IMG/VR virus record: IMGVR_UViG_3300028800_000145
Span: 1-46,526 of that record
Source of the DNA: a virus
Strand: one strand, 5' to 3'
DNA: 46,526 bases
Under the pieces are notes generated by a model. The model made no database searches, was not told where the DNA came from, and saw only the letters and a program-made list of their open reading frames with translations. Below are positions 27,484 through 36,731 of this stretch, in pieces (the first letter of the stretch is position 1; the number at the start of each line of letters is the position of its first letter). The translations under genes were made by a program, and so were the position numbers.

Positions 27484-29231
27484 TAACTTTGATGAGAAAC
27501 GGGTTGTCGGGGCATAGGCTGATCGAGTGCTTGCGCTGCAATCCGAGCCGCCAGAGCCGTCGCAGCCGCTCCTCCAGAGTTGAAATAGGCCCTGAGCAAC
27601 TTGACCCCGCCGGGGTTCGCCATGACCTTCGCCATCGCCGAAAGCGCCGCAAGCGACATTCCGCCGTGCGTGGCGGATTTAGCCGCGCCGGAGATGATCT
27701 GGCCAGGAATCCTCATCGCTTCCAGCGCCACACCGATTCGGGCGATGGACTCGGAGATACCGGCGTTTCCGCCCATTGTCGTGTATTTGGTCTTCAGGAA
27801 GTCGGCCAGCTGAATCATCGCTTGCTTGTCGGACGGGTTGTCGAAAAGGATGTCCAGTTTGGATGGCTTGGCGACAACCGAATCCCCCTCACGCACGAGA
27901 GGCGAATGAGCCAACTTGTTTACCATCTTCACAAACCCGTCCACGGCGACCATCGGTGCCGCACTCGGAGCCTGCGCGTTCTGCATGGCCGTTAAGCCCT
28001 TGGTGATCTCCTCCTGAATGTACGACCGCCGCCAGAGCCTGTCAGCATCAGCCTTTAGTGCCTTCTGCTCAGATGTCAGACCGGCATTGATCGAGGCGTC
28101 CAGCTTTTCCCATGCCTGCCCGTAAAGACGGCGCAGGTTGCGGTCGGCGCTGGTGCTCGCCAGATCGCGGAGTTCAGATCGTGCAGAAAGAGCGTCCCTA
28201 ACGGTAGGAACGGTAGCCACATGGCCTGCTTTCGCCTCAGCAGTAATAAGCTGATTCCAGACCGTCTCGCCGACTGCTTTCTTAGCGTCCTCGGTGGACT
28301 TGTAGCCGAGGCTCTTGGCGATCTCCATGTGCGGGTCGCTGGCTATCTTGCTCAGCGCGTCACGGGCCTTGCCGGGAAGTCTCAGGGACTCGTCCTTGAG
28401 GATTTCTGCCGCCACGGGCGCCGAAGTCTTAGCCTCATGCTCGCCGATGGCGTTATACATCCCGTCCGCCGTGATACGCGTCTCCTGCGTTGCCCGTTCC
28501 CAATTCTGGGCCATTGCTCCCGGTACAGCATCGTCGGTGTGCGACAGGTTGGCTAGTATCTGACGAGTTGATGCCTGCTGCGCTGCTTTTACTTCCTGCA
28601 ACGGCTTGCCGAGAAACGTCTTGGACAGGTAATGCTCGATGGTCTGGGTAAAGCCCCCGGAGCGACCCGACGATTGCCCCATCGTCTCGGGAACCTTAAC
28701 GCCGCCGATGGTCGAACCAACCACTTCCGGGGTACGCCCGCGCAAGGCATCCACGGCTCGTCCGGTAACAGCTCCGACCGCCCTCCCGCCAGCCTCAAAC
28801 GCTGCTTGCTTGCCGCCCTCCTTGAGCAGTTCGCTGGATTCGGCAGTGCCGGAGGTCTGAGGGGACTTCAGCCCCAATTTCTCCTCTACAGAGCTTTCTA
28901 ACGCTTTTCCGGCCATTCCCCCTGCCCCGGCTGCTACGACGGCTCCTGGGCCTGTTTCCGCCCCAAGAATGCCCATTCCTGTCGCTGCTGCGGCGGGGAT
29001 TAGACCGAGCGTCTTAGTTAGCACGGGATGCTGTGCTCGCTGGGACTCGACCGACTTCTGTACAGCGGTGTCGTACATCTGCTGGCCAGATGGCTTACCA
29101 GCGATGCCTTTACTCTTGAAGTAAGCAACGGCCTGATCTTTGGTCGTACCTTTAGGAAAGCGGTACATCCGGTTATCCGGGCCTTGTACCCGCACCGAAT
29201 CAGATACCGGAGGCGTGGGAGTCGTGCTCAC
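27480..29231 (-). CDS. Ejection/internal virion protein
   Basis: The product is 583 residues. VRVQGPDNRMYRFPKGTTKDQAVAYFKSKG at the N-terminus is the short degenerate-repeat motif often found at the start of podoviral ejection and transglycosylase proteins. A Gly/Ala-rich membrane-active stretch follows (about 72-105, AAAATGMGILGAETGPGAVVAAGAGG). The middle is long and helical, and a second Ala/Gly-rich hydrophobic region lies near the end. Such proteins leave the virion first and form a channel through the envelope. It is coupled to the Gln-rich protein before it. Confidence 0.75.
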   Translation of the reverse strand: MSTTPTPPVSDSVRVQGPDNRMYRFPKGTTKDQAVAYFKSKGIAGKPSGQQMYDTAVQKSVESQRAQHPVLTKTLGLIPAAAATGMGILGAETGPGAVVAAGAGGMAGKALESSVEEKLGLKSPQTSGTAESSELLKEGGKQAAFEAGGRAVGAVTGRAVDALRGRTPEVVGSTIGGVKVPETMGQSSGRSGGFTQTIEHYLSKTFLGKPLQEVKAAQQASTRQILANLSHTDDAVPGAMAQNWERATQETRITADGMYNAIGEHEAKTSAPVAAEILKDESLRLPGKARDALSKIASDPHMEIAKSLGYKSTEDAKKAVGETVWNQLITAEAKAGHVATVPTVRDALSARSELRDLASTSADRNLRRLYGQAWEKLDASINAGLTSEQKALKADADRLWRRSYIQEEITKGLTAMQNAQAPSAAPMVAVDGFVKMVNKLAHSPLVREGDSVVAKPSKLDILFDNPSDKQAMIQLADFLKTKYTTMGGNAGISESIARIGVALEAMRIPGQIISGAAKSATHGGMSLAALSAMAKVMANPGGVKLLRAYFNSGGAAATALAARIAAQALDQPMPRQPVSHQSY

Positions 29232-30781
29232 TTAACATCCTTGGGGTCAACCACAATGTCGGCGTCCCCAACGGGAGCACCGGCAGGCTCACCCTGCATG
29301 TACTTGCTGGCCGTGCCGCGAGCGTTTGTCGCCGCGATGCCAATGCTGTTCACCAACTGCTGCCGGAAGTCGTCGTCCAGTTTGCCGGATAATGCCCGGT
29401 TGTAGGCATTGGAGGCGCGTGTTCCGAACGACCCAGACTTTAGTGCCGCTTCGATTTCGGTGTTGGTCATACGTCCCGCTCCGGCCACAGCCGAACGAAC
29501 GTAGGCGAAGATCAGTTGTGTGTCGTTGGTCGGAGACGGGTTCTTGAGATAGTCCTGAGCGTTCTTGTAAGTCGTCTCCAGATCGTCGGCCTTTTTCCCT
29601 GCCGCAGCCGCTACGGGAGACATGGCGATAGCAGCTCTCGCAGCCGATGCCTGAGCCGAGATCATGCGAGCCTGCGCGTCCAAAGCCGAAATCCCAAGCT
29701 GGCGAGCCTTGAGCTGCAACAGTGGATTCTGCGGGTTCATCTTCGCATCGGCGTCGGCTCGCTGCGCGTCCGTCTTGGCCTTGGTCAGTTCGTCCTGCGC
29801 CGATAGAACAGGGTTCTTCTTGCGCTCCTCTGGCGTCATCTGGCGAATCACCAGAGTTCCGTCAGGATTGCGCTGTGGCTGACCGCTGGAGTCCTTCTCC
29901 ATAGTCAGTCCAGAGCGTTCCAGAACAGGAGCCAACTTGTCCGCCGCAATGCCCTGCTTGACCGCATTGTTAGCCGTGTTGATGGCCCACTTCATCTGAT
30001 CGGATAAAGCGCGAGACTCGGCATTCAAAACCTGCCCGCCAGTAGCGGGACGGCCTACAACCCCAGCCTGCACCAGTCCGGCACGGGCCTGCCCTTCCGG
30101 CGACAACTGCTGCGTCTGCGGAAGGCGGGACATCATGGACGCGCCCTGATCGCTCATGCCCTGGTTCTGCTGCTTGAGAGACTGAATCGCAGCCTGACGC
30201 TCAGGCGAGTTAGCATTCTTGTCGTCGATGCCAAACGCCTTGATGATGATTTTGTGCTTCTTCGGATCGTTCACCAGGTCGTTGTAGTTGGTCATGTTCT
30301 GCTGCAAGGACTGTTGTGCGGCCTGCATCATCTGCTGTCCCTGCTGCACCATCTGCGGATTGTTCGACTGCTGGCCCTGCTGAACGAGTTGCTGGCCCTG
30401 CTGGAGTTGGGACTTGGCGTCATTGATACCCCTCACCATCGAAGTGAACTGTCCAGTGACCTGCATGTCCTCCCGCCTCTTCTTGGCCTGCACCTGCTGG
30501 CCAAGCTGGTTGGCGAGGTTCTGCGCAGCCGCGACGGTGTTCTGCATCCCCTGACGGCGTACCGCCCCACCCTGTCCAACGCCTACCGCTTGCGCAGGCT
30601 GGATTCTCTGCTCTGGACGCTGCGGATTCTGGATCGGAGCCACAGGAGAGAGATTCGGCTGCACCGACGTGAGACCGCCAATGTCCCCCTGACCGCCCTG
30701 ATGCGTCATCATCTGGCGGAACAAGTCCAGTGGGAGGCCGGAAGTCTCAGTCATCGGAGATTGTGTCGGTTCGTCAGCCAT
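29228..30781 (-). CDS. Gln-rich internal virion protein
   Basis: The product is 517 residues, mostly helical and extremely rich in Gln, Ala and Met (for example QQGQQLVQQGQQSNNPQMV). Coiled coil covers the middle third. There are no enzyme motifs. Its place between the glycine-rich virion protein and the ejection protein, in a run of three, matches the three internal proteins of T7- or P22-type phages. It ends with a helical Ala/Arg segment and a short acidic tail. Confidence 0.7.
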   Translation of the reverse strand: MADEPTQSPMTETSGLPLDLFRQMMTHQGGQGDIGGLTSVQPNLSPVAPIQNPQRPEQRIQPAQAVGVGQGGAVRRQGMQNTVAAAQNLANQLGQQVQAKKRREDMQVTGQFTSMVRGINDAKSQLQQGQQLVQQGQQSNNPQMVQQGQQMMQAAQQSLQQNMTNYNDLVNDPKKHKIIIKAFGIDDKNANSPERQAAIQSLKQQNQGMSDQGASMMSRLPQTQQLSPEGQARAGLVQAGVVGRPATGGQVLNAESRALSDQMKWAINTANNAVKQGIAADKLAPVLERSGLTMEKDSSGQPQRNPDGTLVIRQMTPEERKKNPVLSAQDELTKAKTDAQRADADAKMNPQNPLLQLKARQLGISALDAQARMISAQASAARAAIAMSPVAAAAGKKADDLETTYKNAQDYLKNPSPTNDTQLIFAYVRSAVAGAGRMTNTEIEAALKSGSFGTRASNAYNRALSGKLDDDFRQQLVNSIGIAATNARGTASKYMQGEPAGAPVGDADIVVDPKDVK

Positions 30782-30790
30782 TAGTATCTC

Positions 30791-31513
30791 CTATGAGAAC
30801 GGCGTCCATCCCAAGTCGCCAGCCGTGCTCAATGCGCTCGTAGCGCCACCGAGAATAGAACTGAAAACATCCCAACCCGTAGTCTGATTGGCTTTCCACG
30901 TTCCTGCTCCCTGAGCCACTTCTCCAAGAATACTGGTCTCATTCGATTGGCTCTGGTTCCACATATTGTAGAACTCCTGCGCAATCAAAGCGTTCTCCTG
31001 CGTGGCCGCATTGGAATAGTAATCGGCCTGACCAAGCGCATACGTAGAGGAGTTGGGGCTGATTCCCGACTCAGCGAAGTGGGAAGCCTGATCTCCCCAG
31101 CCGCGCTGAATCGCCTGTTGCATGGCCGCTTCCTGAGCGGTTACAGCCTGCTGCGTGATCGGGGAGTTGTATCCTCCACCGCTTTGCAGGAACTGCTCAA
31201 GCACAGAACCGATTCCCTGTCCATAAGTCTGCTGTAATCCGTATTGCAGCTCGCTGCCCCCAGTCGGACCGAGCGGACTAGTGAACTGATTTCCAGAAGC
31301 AGGAGACCCGGTAGGGTTCTGAACCGGAGTCGTGCCACCAGAGTAGTTAGGCTGCGATCCCCACGTCTGCACTCCGGGATTCGGATTCATCGTGTTGCCG
31401 AACCCAAAGTTCCCGCTTCCTCCGGTCATGGACGATGGAGGCGTGATACCGCCATTTCCCGTTGCTCCGGTGGGGTTCATCTGCGGCGTTGCGGGAAACA
31501 TGCTGTCAGCCAT
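30791..31513 (-). CDS. Gly/Asn/Gln-rich virion protein
   Basis: The product is 240 residues from the ATG at 31513 (GGAGG upstream). The first 90 residues are disordered, rich in Gly, Asn, Pro and Thr. The second part is helical and Gln/Ala-rich (QQAVTAQEAAMQQAIQRGW, then AQEFYNMWNQSQ). The end is a short hydrophobic Ala/Gly segment. It is probably the first of the ejected proteins. Family not recognised. Confidence 0.65.
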   Translation of the reverse strand: MADSMFPATPQMNPTGATGNGGITPPSSMTGGSGNFGFGNTMNPNPGVQTWGSQPNYSGGTTPVQNPTGSPASGNQFTSPLGPTGGSELQYGLQQTYGQGIGSVLEQFLQSGGGYNSPITQQAVTAQEAAMQQAIQRGWGDQASHFAESGISPNSSTYALGQADYYSNAATQENALIAQEFYNMWNQSQSNETSILGEVAQGAGTWKANQTTGWDVFSSILGGATSALSTAGDLGWTPFS

Positions 31514-31749
31514 CACAAACCTCCTGCGGCTTCTAACCAGCAATCATAGTGGCTGTTGTGCTCGGATGAAAGGTCTTTCACGTTGTTCCGCAACTTGAAC
31601 ATGCCCGCCTTGGTCGAGACAATGGCCGCATCGGAATGTGAAGCCTTTACCTTAGCCACAGCTGCCAGCATCTTTTTCGAATTGCGCAGCGACGACAGCT
31701 TTCGCTTGCCAGCCCGTAGAGCGTCCGCCGTCAACACGACATCCGACAT
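31513..31749 (-). CDS. Small basic helical protein
   Basis: The product is 78 residues from the ATG at 31749 (GAGGGATG before it). It is helical and Lys/Arg-rich, with one strand-like part (AAIVSTKAGMFKLRN). Its stop overlaps the start of the next gene. A virion or assembly role is suggested by position only. Confidence 0.65.
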   Translation of the reverse strand: MSDVVLTADALRAGKRKLSSLRNSKKMLAAVAKVKASHSDAAIVSTKAGMFKLRNNVKDLSSEHNSHYDCWLEAAGGL

Positions 31750-31757
31750 AACATCCC

Positions 31758-32885
31758 TCACGAGAACGAATACTTGGAACCGCGAAAAGAGAACTGGCGC
31801 TCGTTGTGCATCTCGTCGCGTTCCATTTGAGGTTTGAGACGAAGAACCTTCGCTACGTCAATTCCCAAACCCGACAACTTCTCAGCAAACGACTTAACGT
31901 AATCCTCGGCCCCTTCCCACGTCGCCAGATGGTAGCAAGCAAGATACTCCGCCGCCTGCTTCCACGAGTCCGGCATGAATACCTGCTGCGTAGACTGTGA
32001 AGCTGCATAGCAGTAAGGAGGAAATCCCAAGCTCGTGCCGCCATACGATCCGGTAGTGATTGACGTGACGGTTCCCTGTGCGCCGGTGTTGGCGTACCAG
32101 CCATAGGCCGTAGGAATATTCAGAGGCCCCAGCGGTGGATCGAAGTAGATCGGGAACCTGGTGTTCGGCTGATACCCTTGTCCGTCATCCACGATAGTGA
32201 TGGAGATCACAACCCCGCCCGACAACACCGCCTGTAATGTGCAGGGATAGAAATTAGCGCCCGATTGCCCCGTCACTTGATCTGCCGTGTACTGCTGGCT
32301 GATTCCCGTAGGAAACGGATGGCGCAACTTGACGCGCACGAAATACTCGAAGTTCTGGTTCGGCGCAGGCCCAACTTCGAGCATGTTGCCGAACCGTGAG
32401 TAGTACACCGGAGGAGCCACGCCGATATTGCCTTGCGTGTTCGACGTGATGCCATAGGAGTACGTGTCAATCGTGGTGATGCGACGATACTTCAGGGTTC
32501 GACCTGAGACGGACGGGCTGTTGGCGAACCACACCCAGAAGGTGTAGATGTCGGTGATGTCATTGATGTTCTGGTTCTGCAACTGCGGATAGCCCGCATT
32601 GCCTTGGATCGTAGCCAGCAAGTCCGAGATGAGAACAACGGGCTGTCCCATCGTCAGCGAAAGCGGAGACGCCGGCGGAACGGGAGTCTGGTACTTCAAC
32701 TCCTCGAACTCGAAGCTCTCCGTCAGGTTCTGCACTGCCTGAATCAGAGCCTGCAATGCAAGCGAATTGTCCTCAAGAATCCGGTTCGTGGCCGTCATGG
32801 TTCCGGGGAGGTATGCACCCAGGTTCTGGCGGTTGCCGAACTTATTGACCACACCGAGCGCGCACTGTGCCAGCGAGTAGGCCAT
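31758..32885 (-). CDS. Tail connector/adaptor-type structural protein
   Basis: The product is 375 residues. The N-terminal 70 residues are helical (NRILEDNSLALQALIQAVQNLTES). The rest is beta-rich with strands around VWFANSPSVSGRTLKYRRI and FEYFVRVKLRHPFP. The final part is helical (SWKQAAEYLACYHLATWEG). This mix and the position next to the propeller protein fit a head-to-tail adaptor or tail tubular protein of podoviruses. Specific family unproven. Confidence 0.6.
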   Translation of the reverse strand: MAYSLAQCALGVVNKFGNRQNLGAYLPGTMTATNRILEDNSLALQALIQAVQNLTESFEFEELKYQTPVPPASPLSLTMGQPVVLISDLLATIQGNAGYPQLQNQNINDITDIYTFWVWFANSPSVSGRTLKYRRITTIDTYSYGITSNTQGNIGVAPPVYYSRFGNMLEVGPAPNQNFEYFVRVKLRHPFPTGISQQYTADQVTGQSGANFYPCTLQAVLSGGVVISITIVDDGQGYQPNTRFPIYFDPPLGPLNIPTAYGWYANTGAQGTVTSITTGSYGGTSLGFPPYCYAASQSTQQVFMPDSWKQAAEYLACYHLATWEGAEDYVKSFAEKLSGLGIDVAKVLRLKPQMERDEMHNERQFSFRGSKYSFS

Positions 32886-33088
32886 CAGGTAAGCCTCACA
32901 TGAACCGTTCCATCGCCTTCGTAATACTGCCCGCCGATCATAACCCCTCCCGCTTCTGCCGCCGCATCATTCGCATACGGCCCCGGAGTGATCGGGTCTT
33001 GCATGGCCTGAATCGCATTGAACACTCGCTGGCGAAAGTACATCGGGTTCTCCAGCGGGTGCTGCATCGTCGGTACAGGCTTGGCCAT
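32885..33088 (-). CDS. Small structural-region protein
   Basis: The product is 67 residues, in ATGA overlap on both sides. The N-terminus has NPMYFRQRVFNAIQAMQDP as a helix; the rest is Gly-rich with a strand end (YEGDGTVHVRLT). It may be a minor tail or connector component. Family unknown. Confidence 0.65.
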   Translation of the reverse strand: MAKPVPTMQHPLENPMYFRQRVFNAIQAMQDPITPGPYANDAAAEAGGVMIGGQYYEGDGTVHVRLT

Positions 33089-34995
33089 TACTGTGTCGTC
33101 CCCGTTGAATCAATTCCGATGAACGAAACGTGCGTGAAGCGGAACGTCGCCATCGACGCCCACTGCGCACCGATGGCTCCTACCGTCGTAGTCATATTGC
33201 ACTGAATCATCTCGTCGGACAAGTTGCCGTCCGCGTAGTATGTCTGAATCGGCGCTCCCGTGTTCTTGGGGTAAACATTAACGTTCGGAGCGACGAGTTG
33301 CTGATTCGATCCGATCATGGTCGTGTTCACAAGTTGCGAGGTTTGACTGACCAACGAAACTCCGTCGTTCTGCAACCTCATTCTGCGCCATGTGATCTTG
33401 TGGCCCGCTGAGATTGTCTCCCCGCGAAACACCAGCGTGGTCTTGGGAATCTCGATGATCGAATACAGCGGCGACAGTACCTGGGAATAAACCAGCGACA
33501 CATTTCCGTTATTGTAAGCCGCTGGAATGAACTGTCCGATGGGGGTAAGCGAGCCGCTGACCTGTGCTCCAAAAAGATAAAACGTCGGGGAATAAACGCA
33601 GAACCCGCTGGGACTGCTGGCCGTCGCCACCACTTCAACTTGCTTAACCTGGACGATTGGCGAAGTGATGGTCGTGAAAACCGGAGAAGTAGAGGTCGCG
33701 GCAAAATACTGAGTCAAGTCCCAGAAGTTCCACGTCTGATCCGCGATGTTCAGATCGTAGACATATGATCCTGGCTGGACTTCGATTCCGAAAGTGGTGT
33801 TTGGAATCCATGTCATCACCAGCAGGTAATGCAACTCCCCGGAAATCTCCACAATGGACGCGAGGTAGGTCACAGTTCCAGTGACGGTGAGGCCGATCAC
33901 GTTAAATGCGGGAGTAGCCAAATAAGACCCATATCGTGCTTGATCGAAGTTGATCTTGGGGATGATCTTAGTCCCGACCTGCGTTAGACCCCCTGTCATG
34001 GAGATCGAATAAATATTGTCCGATGAACGGAACACCGCAATCTCCCCAAACTGAGCTACGGTGTTGTCGTATGCTCCAATTCCCTGCGGGGACGCCCACA
34101 AGTGATACCACACGAACGGCTCAAGCCCAGCGCCGGGTCCGAGGTTGGGATCTTGCTGGGTAAGGCCACGTAGACGGAAGATGATCGCCGAGCGACCTTG
34201 CGGTGATACGCCGGTGATCCGGTCGGACACATCAGGCAGTTCGTTGTATCCGGCCTGCGGATTCGACATCGGATCCCATTCCGTATAGTCGCCGGGTACG
34301 CTCCATGCAATCGTAGGTAGAACGGCTGTCCCCGTCCCTCCTCCGGTCGGAAACGCGGCCCCAGCAGTGCACATATAGCCGTCGAGCACAAACAGGTACG
34401 GAGAACACACGTAATCGGTAGCTGTCGCAAAAGTGAAAGAAATGTCGGGGGCCACGCCCTGCACGATCTGGATGGAGAAGATTCCCAAAAACATGTACCC
34501 GCTGAAGTACACCGTGTCCAGAACTTGAACGAACCCTACCGACTGTCCTGGAACTACCAGCCCATCGTTAATATCCCCCGACCAGGTATGAAGTTTGGTC
34601 AACCGCTCCGCGCCAACGGTAGCAGGCGGAGAGCCGGAAGGATTAGACGGCTCAGAGGCATAGACCGCTACGCTGGTGACGATGATCGTGCATACACCTG
34701 TCTGGATACCGTCAGGTGTCGTCACTGTTCCGGGGAAGGTTCCAAGAACTATCTCACTCGACGAGGGCAGCGATCCTGCCGTGAACGGAGAACTGGAGAT
34801 GGCCGGAGAAGAACACAACACTCCGTTGATCGTCTGCGTGTTGGTAGTACCGGGAGCGAGGGCGTTCTGAGGAAGATTGTTATAGGGAGATGTGTAGTCT
34901 AGGCCCGCGCAGGGGACGCGCTGCTTGCCGTCCCATCCGAGATAAACGACCTCGAACTCGCCTTTTGCAGCCACATGCTCCCTACTTGTTCGCAC
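33088..34995 (-). CDS. Tail nozzle/stabilisation protein, beta-propeller-like
   Basis: The product is 635 residues from a GTG at 34995; a GTG at 34974 with AGGGAG is an alternative. It is almost all beta, with repeated blade-like segments containing W-x-x-P/G-D-Y-T-x-W (WSVPGDYTEWDP) and W-N-F-W-D-L-T. The C-terminal third is a beta sandwich. Size, place and composition resemble P22 gp10 and T7 gp12-type nozzle proteins, which close the portal after packaging. Identification rests on these features, not on a clear motif. Confidence 0.65.
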   Translation of the reverse strand: MRTSREHVAAKGEFEVVYLGWDGKQRVPCAGLDYTSPYNNLPQNALAPGTTNTQTINGVLCSSPAISSSPFTAGSLPSSSEIVLGTFPGTVTTPDGIQTGVCTIIVTSVAVYASEPSNPSGSPPATVGAERLTKLHTWSGDINDGLVVPGQSVGFVQVLDTVYFSGYMFLGIFSIQIVQGVAPDISFTFATATDYVCSPYLFVLDGYMCTAGAAFPTGGGTGTAVLPTIAWSVPGDYTEWDPMSNPQAGYNELPDVSDRITGVSPQGRSAIIFRLRGLTQQDPNLGPGAGLEPFVWYHLWASPQGIGAYDNTVAQFGEIAVFRSSDNIYSISMTGGLTQVGTKIIPKINFDQARYGSYLATPAFNVIGLTVTGTVTYLASIVEISGELHYLLVMTWIPNTTFGIEVQPGSYVYDLNIADQTWNFWDLTQYFAATSTSPVFTTITSPIVQVKQVEVVATASSPSGFCVYSPTFYLFGAQVSGSLTPIGQFIPAAYNNGNVSLVYSQVLSPLYSIIEIPKTTLVFRGETISAGHKITWRRMRLQNDGVSLVSQTSQLVNTTMIGSNQQLVAPNVNVYPKNTGAPIQTYYADGNLSDEMIQCNMTTTVGAIGAQWASMATFRFTHVSFIGIDSTGTTQ

Positions 34996-35257
34996 CAGGG
35001 TTGATGATGATTACCCCGGAATCGAGCTTGGTAATGGTCAGAGACGGTTGCCAGCCCAGCTCACCAAAGTTCTGCTGGAAGTTGGCCTGCTGCGCCTTGG
35101 AGTCCAGAATCGGCTTGCCAGCGACAGTCTGGAGGATCACCTGATCCCCGACGTTGGCCTGATCCGTCCAGCTAATCTGCTTGATCTTAAGCTCGTAGGG
35201 GTAGGTGAACGGAACCGTGTCCAACCGCCAGCTGTTTCCTGAGATGTCGTTGGCCAC
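34982..35257 (-). CDS. Small beta-rich structural protein
   Basis: The product is 91 residues. Strands KIKQISWTDQA, DQVILQTVAG and SLTITKLDSGVIIINPG form a small beta barrel of the kind seen in phage head-completion and tail proteins. It overlaps the next gene by 14 bases and meets the end of the zinc-site gene by one base. Family unknown. Confidence 0.65.
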   Translation of the reverse strand: MANDISGNSWRLDTVPFTYPYELKIKQISWTDQANVGDQVILQTVAGKPILDSKAQQANFQQNFGELGWQPSLTITKLDSGVIIINPGANK

Positions 35258-35424
35258 TATTTACCACCCTCTCCCACCAGCCTGCCTTCGTCTGCCAACT
35301 TCTCTCGTGCCGGCGTACAGACATGAGAAGTCGTTTCGACGTTGATCTTGTACATCCAACAGTGCAAGCACTGCCCGCGCTTGTCGAACTCATGCGCCGT
35401 TGATGGCTGTCCCCGTTTCGCCAT
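35257..35424 (-). CDS. Small zinc-site protein between virion genes
   Basis: The product is 55 residues from the ATG at 35424. CLHCWMYKINVE...HVC supplies three Cys and His for a zinc site, followed by a charged helix. It sits in the structural operon between the beta-helix protein and a beta-barrel protein. Role unknown. Confidence 0.6.
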   Translation of the reverse strand: MAKRGQPSTAHEFDKRGQCLHCWMYKINVETTSHVCTPAREKLADEGRLVGEGGK

Positions 35425-35426
35425 GA

Positions 35427-36410
35427 TTATGTCGGGTTGACCGCCTTGAGAACGTGGGTCGAAGCGTCCGCCAGCGGCGTGGCCCATACCAGCGAACTGG
35501 CCGGTAGCGCCGTAGCGCCGATCACGATGGTCTGTTGTATGATGATGTCGCCACCAGCCGCGCCGTTGATGCTGTAGGCGTTTGTCAGGGCCGCGCCACC
35601 ATTCCCTATGTAGTTGTAGAACGTACAGCCGGTGAACTGGGTATAACGGTCAACTCCGCCAGCCCCGATCAGCAGAAAGAACGAACCGGCCACACCGTTG
35701 TGGTCGAAAAAGCAGCCCTCGAATACGTTGCGAGGCGTGCCGCCCTTCAACTCCACTTCGTAGTTCACGGCGTTGCGAAGGATCGTGTCCAGACCGATCT
35801 GGCAGTGGACGAAGTTGTTCTCTCCATTGCCGGTGCTCGTGCCGTCGATCACCAGAGATCGCATAGCCGCATTGCCAGCCGAGGCGACCGTGCCTCCGCC
35901 GGAAATCTGGCAGTTCTCGAAATAGTTCCTTCCGCCAGTGATGAGCAGGCATACCGCAGCCCCGGTGGCGTCGTTTCCTCCCTGGAAGAATTCGACATTG
36001 CGAACGATGACCCGGCTGGCCGAGATAGTCACCATCGGAGTCATCAGATTGGTTGACGCTCCGTTCGTGATTCGCGCCCTCTGCTGTCCCAGAGTGGGAG
36101 CGCACAAGCCGATCAGAAACGTATCGCTTGCCGACCATACCAGCGGAACAGTAAGTGCCGCAGCGGAAGTCGTTCCCACGAGAAAGATGCCGTCCCAATG
36201 CCCACTGCGAAGGTTCGCGTAGGCGTGTCCGATGGTCTGGAACGGGGCCGTACAGTCGCCGGAGTTACCGTCCGAGCCGTTGACCGGATCGACAAACCAG
36301 TATTGGCTGTCGTATGCCACTGGAATCTGCGGCGCAGCTCCGAGAAGCGGAAGGCCGAAGCTGGATACACCGTGAGGATGATGTGTCAGCGTATTGCTAG
36401 GAAAGGTCAT
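35427..36410 (-). CDS. Right-handed beta-helix protein
   Basis: The product is 327 residues. WFVDPVNGSDGNSGDCTAPFQTIGHAY is the typical opening of parallel beta-helix proteins (polysaccharide lyases and spike proteins). Coil after coil then follows with VRNVEFFQGG, YFENCQISGGG, FVHCQIG and FEGCFFDHNG. There is no signal peptide or catalytic triad visible. It follows the capsid gene by one small gene, an unusual place for a spike, so a capsid-surface fibre or enzyme that touches host polysaccharide is possible. Confidence 0.8.
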   Translation of the reverse strand: MTFPSNTLTHHPHGVSSFGLPLLGAAPQIPVAYDSQYWFVDPVNGSDGNSGDCTAPFQTIGHAYANLRSGHWDGIFLVGTTSAAALTVPLVWSASDTFLIGLCAPTLGQQRARITNGASTNLMTPMVTISASRVIVRNVEFFQGGNDATGAAVCLLITGGRNYFENCQISGGGTVASAGNAAMRSLVIDGTSTGNGENNFVHCQIGLDTILRNAVNYEVELKGGTPRNVFEGCFFDHNGVAGSFFLLIGAGGVDRYTQFTGCTFYNYIGNGGAALTNAYSINGAAGGDIIIQQTIVIGATALPASSLVWATPLADASTHVLKAVNPT

Positions 36411-36422
36411 CGTTCATTCTCC

Positions 36423-36725
36423 CTACGGTGCGTCAAAGTAAACGTCTTCGTCAGGCAGGTTCGGCTCCGACAACAGCGGGTGAGGCTGCAAGTCGCTGGT
36501 GTCCATCGCAATGTGCCGCGATACATCGGCGTCACGAGACCCCAGCAACCCAAACGCTCCACCAGCCACCGAATCCGACCATCTCGTGCCTACCAGCAAC
36601 CCCTGCTCCCAGATCAGTTCGTCGTCAAGGTTGTACCTGATCTGGGTGCGCATACAGTTGAACCACGCGCCGTGAGAGATATGCTTCCCCGGCCAAAGGT
36701 TACCGCCATGCGCTTTCACAGTCAT
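36423..36725 (-). CDS. Hypothetical protein downstream of capsid
   Basis: The product is 100 residues. It is Trp/Gly/His-rich in the first half (GGNLWPGKHISHGAWF) and acidic at the end (EPNLPDEDVYFDAP). A strand-rich middle (QIRYNLDDELIWEQGLLVGT) suggests a small fold. Position after the capsid gene fits head completion or decoration. Family unknown. Confidence 0.65.
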   Translation of the reverse strand: MTVKAHGGNLWPGKHISHGAWFNCMRTQIRYNLDDELIWEQGLLVGTRWSDSVAGGAFGLLGSRDADVSRHIAMDTSDLQPHPLLSEPNLPDEDVYFDAP

Positions 36726-36731
36726 AAAGCT

